From the NCBI GenBank assembly GCA_963789215.1, contig CAWBJY010000002.1, positions 124,001 through 188,000 of the forward strand: a DNA stretch of 64,000 nt, written 5' to 3'. How positions within the stretch are numbered: the first letter of the stretch is position 1; each line of letters starts with the position of its first letter. Below the pieces are notes generated by a model. It saw only the letters and a list, made by a program, of their open reading frames with translations, was not told the origin of the DNA and ran no database searches. The stretch comes from Phormidesmis sp963789215 (GTDB lineage: Bacteria; Cyanobacteriota; Cyanobacteriia; Phormidesmidales; Phormidesmidaceae). The position numbers and the translations under genes are program-made. Positions 52,353 to 60,421 of this stretch are shown here, piece by piece.

Positions 52353-53347
52353 TTGTCTAGCTTGCTAACGAAAGTCGCGCTGCCAGAATTAGGATCGATG
52401 GTATAAATGTTGTCTGCGTCCGTGATGCCATAAATTATGCCATTCGAAGGGCGAGTATCAAATCCTAACAAGGCTTCTTGGTTACGCAATCCGGTGATAT
52501 CAATCGAGCGCACTGCTTTTGGATTGCCCGGCTTGAAAGATGCAATCTTGTTACCGTCAGAAAGCGCTAAGAATCTAGTGTTATTCGCGATCGGATCGAG
52601 TGTGCCAACAGGGGCAATGCTTGTTCTAGCCGCTGTTAACCCTTTGATTCCGCTAGTGTTATCGTCTCCAATATTGCCTATCTGGGTAGCGGCTCCTGTG
52701 AGCAAATCAATGCTGTAAAGCGTTGAGCCGGTTGCCGCAAAGGCTGCGTTATTGCCTTCGCCAGAAGAAACAATATCGAATCCGGCAAGATCGCCTATTT
52801 CTACGCCCAGTTCGCCTACGGTCATCAATGTGCCAGCGTTGGGCGGATTTTGCAGTACTAGCGTGTTTAAGTCAGTGTCTATATCGTAGAGCTGAGTGCT
52901 GGTAGGACTTGCGATCGCATTGGTGTAAGCTGCCGCTGTCACTCTAGGATTTTCCCCGGCGTTTATATCGCCATCCGCATAGGCCAGGGTGCCATCTACA
53001 GTCACCGCGCCCGTTTCAACGTTGATGCGAAAATCTTGGTCGTTATCGCCGACTAGCCGCAGGCGATCGGCAGCTGGGTTAAAGTCGAAACCCGAAACGT
53101 TTGTTCCTTCAAATGATGCGCCTACTAATTTGCTGACTTGAGTCGCGGCGCCCGTCTTTGGATCGATGGTATAAATCGTGTTCGCGGTGGTGATGCCGTA
53201 AATCTGCCCGTTGGATGGACGAATATCAATGCCCAACAAAGGCGCATCGGTGCCCGTAATATCAATTTTCGTCGTGTTTTGACCAGGGCGATTGGTATCG
53301 AACGCAATTAGCTTATCGTCGCCAGTCAGTGCTAGTAAGGAAGCCAT
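52289..53347 (-). CDS. N-terminal half of frameshifted DUF4394 protein
   Basis: The 352-codon frame starts MASLLALTGDDKLIAFDTNR and contains one complete DUF4394 module (ITGTDAPLLGIDIRPSNGQI, YTIDPKTGAATQVSKL, SGFDFNPAADRLRLVGDNDQ) and the beginning of a second (LLGFDTRPSNGIIYGITDAD). At SKLDNR the frame is lost: about 16 residues of non-homologous sequence follow to the stop at 52289. A base lost within CCGTTTAAT (minus strand, about 52344-52352) explains this. The DNA of the two modules is still close to identical over long stretches about 760 bp apart, indicating recent duplication. Confidence 0.75.
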   Translation of the reverse strand: MASLLALTGDDKLIAFDTNRPGQNTTKIDITGTDAPLLGIDIRPSNGQIYGITTANTIYTIDPKTGAATQVSKLVGASFEGTNVSGFDFNPAADRLRLVGDNDQDFRINVETGAVTVDGTLAYADGDINAGENPRVTAAAYTNAIASPTSTQLYDIDTDLNTLVLQNPPNAGTLMTVGELGVEIGDLAGFDIVSSGEGNNAAFAATGSTLYSIDLLTGAATQIGNIGDDNTSGIKGLTAARTSIAPVGTLDPIANNTRFLALSDGNKIASFKPGNPKAVRSIDITGLRNQEALLGFDTRPSNGIIYGITDADNIYTIDPNSGSATFVSKLDNRLMQQPFLALTLTRLPIACG

Positions 53348-53584
53348 ACTTATCTCTCGTTATCGTTTGGTAATAGTTATTTGTCTTTTTTCCTAAGCCG
53401 ACAAATTCTGAGTGCGATCGCCTCGCAAATGCACCGGAAGGCGCTAGGTGAGAATTTCATGCATCCTATTTGCTGCCGAGTCCGTACTTATAGTGTGATG
53501 TCTGGCCCTGATAAATTTGGCGAAAGCCCTGAAAGCATTGTTTGATCAGCCAGCGAATAGCGTCAAGGAGCGTAGATACAGAGG

Positions 53585-54433
53585 ATGATGCAGGATGATA
53601 GGATGAAATGCCCAAAATGCTTTTCAAAGAAAATTTGTAAAAACGGTCACAAAAGCGGGAAGCAGCGCTTTTTATGTAAAGACTGCCGCCGTCAGTTTAG
53701 TGAATCTCAAACTCAGCCAAGATACGACGAAGCCTTCAAAACAATCTGCCTACAGGCGTACCGCAACGGCAAGAGCTTCCGGGAGATTGAGCGGATTTAT
53801 GCCGTGCACCATACGACCGTCATTGCGTGGGCAAAACAGGCCAAGCTAGAAGAGGCAAGTCCGCGAGACGCTATTTTATCGGGGGCGATGCAGGTGTTTA
53901 CCGCGCAGAACTATGCGACGGCTAGTATGAGCCAGGTTTCAGCAGCAGCAGGCGTTTCAAACCAAACGCTAAATTTTTACTTTAAAGACAAAGAAAGTCT
54001 TTTTGCCGCGTTAATTAAACAGCGTTTAGATCAGACCAATCAGGGTCTGCTCAGTTTGTCTGTAGATAATAATTTACCTGCTTCGCCAGAAGTTGCACTA
54101 CGCCGAGTGGCGATCGCCATGCTGGCCGCGTTCTCAGAAGACAAAACCCTGTCGGCGATTATTCGGCTGCTCATCGGCGAGTCGGGTCGATTTCCCGAAC
54201 TAGCCCAGTACTTCGTCCGCGAAGTCGAAAAGCCCATATTCGAGCAGCTATCCACCTATTTCAAATTTCATCCCGACGTGCAAATAGGCGATCCGACCGT
54301 CGCCACCAGAATATTTGTGGGTTCTCTAATGCACTATTCACTCATTCAAACCGTTTTGCAAGGACAGGATATTGTGCCTTTAGAGCGCGATCGCATGGTC
54401 GATGGCCTGATTGCGAGCATCATCGTCGTGTAG
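53585..54433 (+). CDS. IS1-type zinc ribbon and HTH fused to a TetR family regulator
   Basis: The 282-residue protein has an N-terminal zinc ribbon like the InsA part of IS1-family transposases (CPKCFSKKICKNGHKSGKQR, then FLCKDCRRQF; Cys9, Cys12, Cys31, Cys34). A helix-turn-helix typical of such transposases follows (ICLQAYRNGKSFREIERIYA, VHHTTVIAWAKQAK). From about residue 89 a complete TetR/AcrR regulator starts (AILSGAMQVFTAQNYATASM, SQVSAAAGVSNQTLNFYFKD) with its ligand domain to the end. No DDE transposase catalytic domain is present. Two DNA-binding units in one protein suggest a domesticated element. The true start may be the ATG at 53603, six codons later. Confidence 0.8.
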   Translation: MMQDDRMKCPKCFSKKICKNGHKSGKQRFLCKDCRRQFSESQTQPRYDEAFKTICLQAYRNGKSFREIERIYAVHHTTVIAWAKQAKLEEASPRDAILSGAMQVFTAQNYATASMSQVSAAAGVSNQTLNFYFKDKESLFAALIKQRLDQTNQGLLSLSVDNNLPASPEVALRRVAIAMLAAFSEDKTLSAIIRLLIGESGRFPELAQYFVREVEKPIFEQLSTYFKFHPDVQIGDPTVATRIFVGSLMHYSLIQTVLQGQDIVPLERDRMVDGLIASIIVV

Positions 54434-54512
54434 CCAATCTGTTAATGTAGCCAATCTATTTTGGTTGCATAGAGAGTCGGCTATGCTGCGTCTTGTTCTA
54501 GAAGGCTATGAA

Positions 54513-55157
54513 TTAGCCTTCATCAACCAATTCGCTATTCACTTCATTAAACGAGCGGCGCTTTAGCTCTAATGATTCTTCTCTAGGAAGCAAGTCGAAC
54601 AACTCTCGCATTTTGTCATCGACTAGCTCGTAGGGAATCTGGCCGACTTCGTTGAGCACTACGTTGCCCTTGGCATCGAATACAACAGTTTGCGGCACCG
54701 CTCCGGCAAAGTAATAACCGGCTTCTGTTTTGTCGTAGCTGTCTCTTACTGGAACAGAATCTGCGGCAACTGCAACAAAGTTTGCCTCGCGTCCGTAAGG
54801 CGCTTGTAGCTGCGAAACTACCGGCGAAAACTCTTTGCTATCTTGGCTGTCGTCCACATAGAAAAAGAGCAGCGTGGGTTTGTCTTGCTTGAGCGACTGC
54901 GGCAGCGAGAATTTGGGTGGCACAATCGAGCCGTTGCCCGCATACAGCGCAAAAATATTGCCGTCGTAGTCGTCATCGTGGAGTCCGGCGATCGCAGATC
55001 CACTCCACAATCCCATCGACAGGCCCATCGACAATCCTAAAACGGTTACGACGCCGACTAGCGAAATCGCCCAGGCGCGAAACACCGTGCGAAACCTAAC
55101 CAATCTCTCTTTTACGCCCCAACTTCCCACAAACTTACGCTCCTTCAAAGCTCTCAA
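54513..55157 (-). CDS. thylakoid membrane photosystem I accumulation factor, thioredoxin-like
   Basis: The 214-residue protein has an N-terminal membrane helix (AWAISLVGVVTVLGLSMGLS) followed by a thioredoxin-fold domain (LKQDKPTLLFFYVDDSQDSK, AVPQTVVFDAKGNVVLNEVG) without a CxxC motif. It ends with the conserved block LFDLLPREESLELKRRSFNE. These features match the cyanobacterial protein annotated as needed for photosystem I accumulation. The first 8 codons overlap the end of the upstream lipoprotein gene, suggesting co-expression. Confidence 0.75.
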   Translation of the reverse strand: MRALKERKFVGSWGVKERLVRFRTVFRAWAISLVGVVTVLGLSMGLSMGLWSGSAIAGLHDDDYDGNIFALYAGNGSIVPPKFSLPQSLKQDKPTLLFFYVDDSQDSKEFSPVVSQLQAPYGREANFVAVAADSVPVRDSYDKTEAGYYFAGAVPQTVVFDAKGNVVLNEVGQIPYELVDDKMRELFDLLPREESLELKRRSFNEVNSELVDEG

Positions 55158-55809
55158 CCACGGTATCTAATACGTCCTTACTCTCACGGTAGCGGTCGGC
55201 GGTCGTCCAGCCAACTACCTGGTAGTAGCCGTCGGTTCCTTCTACTGTCGTATGCAGATACACCACCGGCAGGCTCTCTACCGTTCCTCTAATCTCGTAC
55301 TGAAGGGCTTTGTGCCCGTCAATGCTGGTCACATCCGTTTTGGTTTCGCCCTCAAATCTGTCTAGCTCGTCGCGAATGAGCTGGCGATACTGGGCCGAAT
55401 TGTCCGCTAGGCCAAACTGCCTGAGGCCAGACTCATCTTCGGAGAGCACCGTAGCATGGAGCTGGCTGGAGGGCTGAATTGCGTAGATGTCGTGGCTGCG
55501 GCGCAGATCTTCACCCATTTTTATCCAGCCGTCTGGCACGGTGATGCTGACGTTGGTATCGGTATTGGTCAGCACCGCTGAACTGCCGCTAATAAACTCG
55601 TCTCCGTTATTGTCTGCATCTGAGTTTTCGCTTGAGCGACAGCTCGTCAGACTAGCAATTAGCAAAACGCTTACTAGCATCCACCTCAGGCCGAATTTGC
55701 GATCGCTGTTTGGGCCGCTCTGAGGTGCGATCGCACTAGCCGCTGGTAAAGACAAGGCCGCTGGCAAAGATGAGACCGTTGGTAAAGACAAGAGCGGTGG
55801 CAAATTCAT
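55135..55809 (-). CDS. lipoprotein with DcrB/PsbP-like fold
   Basis: The 224-residue protein has a lipobox (LIASLTSC) preceded by a hydrophobic helix, placing Cys57 as the lipid site after signal removal. The first 30 residues are a low-complexity LPTVSS/LPAALS/LPAASA repeat encoded by 18-bp DNA units (about 55735-55795), so the real start may be internal. The mature part (VSITVPDGWIKMGEDLRRSH through VYLHTTVEGTDGYYQVVGWT) resembles PsbP/DcrB domain proteins. It overlaps the photosystem I accumulation factor gene by 23 bp. Confidence 0.65.
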   Translation of the reverse strand: MNLPPLLSLPTVSSLPAALSLPAASAIAPQSGPNSDRKFGLRWMLVSVLLIASLTSCRSSENSDADNNGDEFISGSSAVLTNTDTNVSITVPDGWIKMGEDLRRSHDIYAIQPSSQLHATVLSEDESGLRQFGLADNSAQYRQLIRDELDRFEGETKTDVTSIDGHKALQYEIRGTVESLPVVYLHTTVEGTDGYYQVVGWTTADRYRESKDVLDTVVESFEGA

Positions 55810-55960
55810 ACCTGATTTTGACTGAGGTTCAACTGAATTTTAGCGGGATATTTTGACAAACTCAGCCAAAGCATAGCAGTCGATGATGAAATAATCACTA
55901 TTCCCTTTATGCTGAGTAAAGCAAGTCATTCAGTGCCCATTTACCTCCGCCTATTTACCC

Positions 55961-57052
55961 ATGCTCAGAGCCGGAATTGTTGGATTGCCCAACGTCGGAA
56001 AATCTACTTTGTTTAACGCGGTGGTTGCCAACGCAAAGGCTCAAGCCGCCAACTTCCCGTTCTGTACAATTGAACCGAATGTGGGCATTGTAGCCGTGCC
56101 GGATGGACGCTTGCAGGCGTTAGCCGAAATTTCTAGCTCTAAAGAGATTCTGCCAGCTAGAGTCGAGTTTGTAGACATTGCCGGATTGGTCAAAGGCGCC
56201 AGCCAGGGCGAGGGGTTAGGCAATCAGTTTTTGGCTAATATTCGCGAAGTCGATGCCATTATTCACGTCGTCCGCTGCTTCGAAAACGACGATATTATTC
56301 ATGTTTCAGGTTCGATTGGCCCGCTGCGCGACATTGAGATCATCAACTTGGAGCTAGCGCTGTCTGACCTATCGCAGATAGACAAGCGCATAGACCGGGT
56401 TCGCAAGCAGGCGAGAAACAATAAGGAGGCGCAGGCTGAGCTAGAAGTTTTAGAAAAGCTGCAGCCGGTGTTAGATGAAGGTAAAGCGGCTCGCACGGTT
56501 GAGCTAGAAGCCGAAGAATTGCTGCTGATTAAGCCTTTGGGCCTGTTGACGCTGAAGCCGGTAATTTACGCGGCCAACGTGTCTGAGGACGATTTGGCCG
56601 AGGGCAATAGCTGGGTAGAAGAAGTAAGACCCCACGCCGAGGCCGAGGGAGCGCAGGTGGTAGTGGTCTCAGCGCAGGTAGAGGCCGAGCTGCTAGAGAT
56701 TCCGGAGGCCGAACGGGCGGATTTTTTGGAGGCGCTAGGCGTGAGCGAAGGCGGTTTGCAGTCTCTGATTCGCGCAACTTACGATTTGCTCGGTCTACAA
56801 ACTTATTTCACCACCGGGCCAGAAGAAACGCGCGCCTGGACGATTAAGGCGGGGATGGTGGCTCCGCAGGCGGCAGGGGTAATTCATACCGATTTTGAAC
56901 GGGGGTTCATTCGCGCTGAGACGGTGGGCTACGAAGACTTAGTAACGTCTGGCTCGATGTCGGCGGCGAAGGAAAAAGGGCTAGTGCGTAGCGAAGGAAA
57001 GGAATACGTGGTGCGCGAAGGCGATGTGATGCTGTTTAGGTTCAATGTTTAA
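55961..57052 (+). CDS. ychF: redox-regulated ATPase/GTPase YchF
   Basis: The 363-residue Obg-related P-loop protein has GIVGLPNVGKSTLFNAVV (G1), FVDIAGLVKGASQGEGLG (G3) and a C-terminal TGS-like domain ending EGDVMLFRFNV. The coiled insert (LSDLSQIDKRIDRVRKQARN) is typical. YchF binds ATP and ribosomes and affects stress responses. Length is normal. Confidence 0.96.
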   Translation: MLRAGIVGLPNVGKSTLFNAVVANAKAQAANFPFCTIEPNVGIVAVPDGRLQALAEISSSKEILPARVEFVDIAGLVKGASQGEGLGNQFLANIREVDAIIHVVRCFENDDIIHVSGSIGPLRDIEIINLELALSDLSQIDKRIDRVRKQARNNKEAQAELEVLEKLQPVLDEGKAARTVELEAEELLLIKPLGLLTLKPVIYAANVSEDDLAEGNSWVEEVRPHAEAEGAQVVVVSAQVEAELLEIPEAERADFLEALGVSEGGLQSLIRATYDLLGLQTYFTTGPEETRAWTIKAGMVAPQAAGVIHTDFERGFIRAETVGYEDLVTSGSMSAAKEKGLVRSEGKEYVVREGDVMLFRFNV

Positions 57053-57335
57053 ATAGGCATCAGGCGCGTGTCTTAAAGTGCAAACGACCTTCGTATTCGT
57101 ACGGAAACTTGCGCTGCGCTCTAGTCACAGCGGACAGATCAGATTAAGATCTGCGTAGGCTTATGCCAGTCGGTGCGTTCTACTCATCAGCGCTTCATCT
57201 ACCGGTCTGCGCTCATTACGGCATCTTTACAGCCGTTGTTCAATCTCTGCGCCGCGCTGCGTGTAAAATGCACTCTTTGCGCTAACTATTTTCTTTTGCA
57301 ATCCTTTTCATCGTAAGGCTCTTACCTTCTCCACC

Positions 57336-58208
57336 GTGGTTAAGTGGTTCACTAAAATTCCGAGCTGGGCAGCGCTATCGCTGATCGTAAACGGACTGCT
57401 GTTCGGCAGCTTGCTGGCCGTTTGGCAAGAGCAGACGTCTTTGGCAGCGCGGGCAGATAGCCCGTCAGAGAGTTTACCGGTTGACGAGCTGGCAGCGCAT
57501 GTGGCGGTTACAGATAATACAGCCGCGCTGCCGCGTCCGGGGGGTGGGCGCAAACTGAACTATCAGCAGTGGGTAGATGTGCTAAAGCAAGAGGCGCAGG
57601 CTGCGGTCATCAGAAAGCCTTCTCATCTGACGGTGCTGCTCGGTGATTCGCTGAGCCTGTGGTTTCCGGGCGAGCTGATGCCGGGGCAGCGCATGTGGAT
57701 TAACCAGAGCATTTCGGGTGAGAGAACCAAGGGACTCTTAAACCGGCTAGATTTGTTTGAGCAAAACGAGGTCGAATCGGTTTTTTTAATGATTGGTATC
57801 AACGATCTGATCTGGGGCGAAACGGATGCGGATATTATTGCCAACTATAAAGAGATCGTTCGCAAGCTTAGAAAGCAGCATCCGAATACTCAGATTGTGG
57901 TGCAGTCGATTTTGCCGCACGGGGGCGAAATTTCTACCTGGGAAAGCCGCGATAAGCTGCTGGCGCTGTCGAGCGATCGCATCGTGGCTATGAACAAAGC
58001 GCTTCAAGAAATTGCGAAAGATAACGACGCCTACTATCTAGATCTCTATCCTATTTTTGCCACGGGCGATGGGCATTTGCGCCCCGATTTGACCACCGAT
58101 GGACTGCACCTAAACCGCGAGGGCTACCTAGTTTGGCGAAGTGCGATCGCGCTTTACGCGCAGCTAGAACTGCAAAAGGAACCCGACGCCAAGACCGTCA
58201 AAAAGTAG
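57336..58208 (+). CDS. SGNH/GDSL hydrolase
   Basis: The 290-residue protein has an N-terminal membrane helix (WAALSLIVNGLLFGSLLAVW) and an extracytoplasmic SGNH domain with block I LLGDSLSLWFPGEL, block III LMIGINDLIWGE and block V DGLHLNREGYLVW, giving Ser-Asp-His. It probably acts as an esterase on cell-surface or lipid acyl groups. The start is GTG. Confidence 0.88.
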   Translation: MVKWFTKIPSWAALSLIVNGLLFGSLLAVWQEQTSLAARADSPSESLPVDELAAHVAVTDNTAALPRPGGGRKLNYQQWVDVLKQEAQAAVIRKPSHLTVLLGDSLSLWFPGELMPGQRMWINQSISGERTKGLLNRLDLFEQNEVESVFLMIGINDLIWGETDADIIANYKEIVRKLRKQHPNTQIVVQSILPHGGEISTWESRDKLLALSSDRIVAMNKALQEIAKDNDAYYLDLYPIFATGDGHLRPDLTTDGLHLNREGYLVWRSAIALYAQLELQKEPDAKTVKK

Positions 58209-58321
58209 GACCTAAACGTTAAACTGCCGACGATTGCCGACTGGGTTTCTGACGGTAGACTCCGACTATCTAAAGTACACTAGGGGTTATATAGCCCAGT
58301 GCGGAGCACCCCTATACCCCT

Positions 58322-59542
58322 ATGGATACCAAAGCCTTCAAGCGTACCCTCAACCATTCCGAGAACTATTATCGCAATCAGGGCTTCGGTCAAAAAGACG
58401 CCGTTGCCGGTGTGATGCGATCGCAATATGAAAGTACGCTCATCCAAAAAATTAGGGACAATGGCAATCGGCTGGTGCAGGGCGATGTGACGATCCATTT
58501 GGCCGAGTCCTTTGGCTTTTGCTGGGGCGTAGAGCGAGCAGTCGCTATGGCCTACGAAGCCCGGCAGCATTTTCCCAACCAGCGCATTTGGATTACCAAC
58601 GAGATTATTCACAACCCCGAAGTAAACGAGCAGCTAAAGGCAATGAACGTGCAGTTCGTTGAGCTAGTGAACGGCGAAAAAGACTTTTCGGGCGTGGGCC
58701 AAGGCGACGTGGTGATTTTGCCTGCCTTTGGTGCGAGCGTGCAAGAGATGAAGCTGCTGCACGATCAGGGCTGCACGATTGTAGATACGACTTGCCCCTG
58801 GGTTTCTAAAGTTTGGAACACCGTGGAAAAGCATAAGAAAAGAGAGTTTACCTCTATTATTCACGGTAAGTACAAGCACGAAGAAACGGTGGCGACGAGT
58901 TCTTTTGCCGGGACGTATCTAGTGGTGCTAAATCTGTTCGAAGCTGAGTATGTGGCTAATTACATTCTCAACGGTGGCGACAGAGCCGAGTTCATGGCCA
59001 AGTTTGCCAACGCGCATTCCGATGGGTTCGATCCTGATAGGGACTTAGGCGCTGTGGGCATTGCGAACCAAACCACGATGCTAAAGGGTGAAACCGAGCA
59101 AATTGGCAAGCTTTTTGAGCGCACGATGCTAAAGAAGTATGGCCCTACTGAGCTAAACGAGCATTTTCACAGCTTCAATACTATTTGCGATGCCACGCAA
59201 GAACGGCAAGACGCCATGTTTAACCTGGTCGATGCCGACATTGATCTAATGGTCGTAATTGGCGGCTTTAACTCTTCTAATACGACCCATCTACAAGAGA
59301 TTGCCGTAGAGCGCGGTATTCCCTCCTTTCATATCGACAGTGCTGTTCGCGTCGGCGCAGATAATCGAATTGAGCATCAGCCTTTGCACAGTGAAGCGCT
59401 AACGGTAGAAGAAAATTGGCTGCCGGACGGAAAAATTTCGGTTGGGGTGACTTCAGGGGCATCTACGCCAGATAGGGCCGTGCAAGAAGTCATTGAGCGG
59501 ATATTTGCCATTAAGGCGCTAGTCCCAGTTGGCATGGCCTAA
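58322..59542 (+). CDS. ispH: 4-hydroxy-3-methylbut-2-enyl diphosphate reductase
   Basis: IspH makes IPP and DMAPP from HMBPP, the last step of the MEP pathway. The 406-residue protein is the long cyanobacterial/plastid form. The [4Fe-4S] cysteines are in SFGFCWGVERAVAMAYEA, VDTTCPWVSKVW and NTICDATQERQDAM. The N-terminal NHSENYYRNQGFGQKDAVAG and GFNSSNTTHLQEIA are also typical. Confidence 0.97.
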   Translation: MDTKAFKRTLNHSENYYRNQGFGQKDAVAGVMRSQYESTLIQKIRDNGNRLVQGDVTIHLAESFGFCWGVERAVAMAYEARQHFPNQRIWITNEIIHNPEVNEQLKAMNVQFVELVNGEKDFSGVGQGDVVILPAFGASVQEMKLLHDQGCTIVDTTCPWVSKVWNTVEKHKKREFTSIIHGKYKHEETVATSSFAGTYLVVLNLFEAEYVANYILNGGDRAEFMAKFANAHSDGFDPDRDLGAVGIANQTTMLKGETEQIGKLFERTMLKKYGPTELNEHFHSFNTICDATQERQDAMFNLVDADIDLMVVIGGFNSSNTTHLQEIAVERGIPSFHIDSAVRVGADNRIEHQPLHSEALTVEENWLPDGKISVGVTSGASTPDRAVQEVIERIFAIKALVPVGMA

Positions 59543-59586
59543 TCTGTGCGTGCTACGTCAAGTGCTCTGGTCGGCTGTAAAGTGAT

Positions 59587-60198
59587 TTATAACCGCTCAG
59601 CTTGCTCATCTGTAGCCTCTCGGCGCTTAAGCGATTCTAGCTTTGCGGTTACCCTTTTCACGTCTGCCGACTCGCCGTTTTTTTCAAAGATGCCTGCCGC
59701 GCGAGTTAGATCTGCGATCGCCCGCTCTTGCTCGCCTAGCGCTTCTAGATTAATAGCTCGATTCACATAGGCGTAAGCAAAGTCTTCTTTTTGCTCAATG
59801 GCCTCACTGTAGTCCGCTACAGCCTCTTCAAACTGCTTTAAATTGTGGTGCGCGTTGGCCCGGTTGTAGTAAGCTTCGCCCAGCGTTTGATCTAGGGTAA
59901 TAGCGGCCGTGTAGTCTGCGATCGCGGCCTCGTACTCGCCTAGTTCGTCATGTACTAGCCCTCTATTGACCAGTATCGTCGGATTGCTAGACTCTAGCGC
60001 GACTGCCTGGTCGAGATTTTCGAGCGCGGTTGCCAAATCGTCTGCTTGAATAGCAGCAATGCCCGCCCGGTGGAAGTCAGCAGCCGTTTTGACAGTGGGT
60101 TGGCAAGCCCCTAACGCGCAAAGCGAGAGTGAAATAGCCGCTAAGCCAAAGGCTCGAACAGGCGCTCGAAAAAGCCGAACCATATGTTTTCTAAGCAA
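59587..60198 (-). CDS. TPR lipoprotein
   Basis: The 203-residue protein has a lipobox (SLCALGAC, Cys near residue 32) and four TPR units, for example NPTILVNRGLVHDELGEYEA and LGEAYYNRANAHHNLKQFEE. It is probably a periplasmic adaptor on the membrane surface. Its partner is unknown. Confidence 0.85.
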   Translation of the reverse strand: MLRKHMVRLFRAPVRAFGLAAISLSLCALGACQPTVKTAADFHRAGIAAIQADDLATALENLDQAVALESSNPTILVNRGLVHDELGEYEAAIADYTAAITLDQTLGEAYYNRANAHHNLKQFEEAVADYSEAIEQKEDFAYAYVNRAINLEALGEQERAIADLTRAAGIFEKNGESADVKRVTAKLESLKRREATDEQAERL

Positions 60199-60222
60199 GC
60201 GATCTCCTAAGCAAGCGGTTTT

Positions 60223-60306
60223 TTAAAGGGGATTAACCGGCGTTGCCCACAGCAGTATCCAGCAGCAAGCAAGTCCTATGGCAATTCCTACTGAGGCTAA
60301 ACTCAT
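60223..60306 (-). CDS. 27-residue hydrophobic small protein
   Basis: The ATG at 60306 is preceded by AAGGAG with an 8-base spacer, a strong ribosome-binding site. The product, beginning MSLASVGIAIGLACCWILLW and ending ATPVNPL, is one membrane helix with a CC pair. It does not match the small photosystem or cytochrome b6f subunits I know (PsaM, PetL, PetN, Ycf12). A 9-bp perfect hairpin lies directly 5' of the ribosome-binding site. It may be a genuine small membrane protein. Confidence 0.5.
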   Translation of the reverse strand: MSLASVGIAIGLACCWILLWATPVNPL

Positions 60307-60323
60307 GGGTGATGCTCCTTCAA

Positions 60324-60358
60324 AGAGTCTCCCTAACGTACGCTTTTTAGGAGACTCT
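60324..60358 (-). promoter_or_regulatory. 9-bp hairpin in the leader of the small ORF
   Basis: AGAGTCTCC (60324-60332) pairs with GGAGACTCT (60350-60358) around a 17-base loop. On the minus strand it ends 3 bases before the AAGGAG of the small ORF and lies 63 bp past the stop of the LCP gene. It may be a terminator for the LCP gene or a translational control element. Confidence 0.5.
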
Positions 60359-60421
60359 CCTATATTTTAGTGACGCTGTATTCTATGGCGCTATATTTTA
60401 TGGCGCTGTATTAGCAGCCTG

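Noticed and set aside
53585..54433. Insertion sequence of the IS1 family
   Set aside because: Only the zinc ribbon and HTH are present; the catalytic DDE domain is replaced by a TetR regulator and no terminal inverted repeats were seen.
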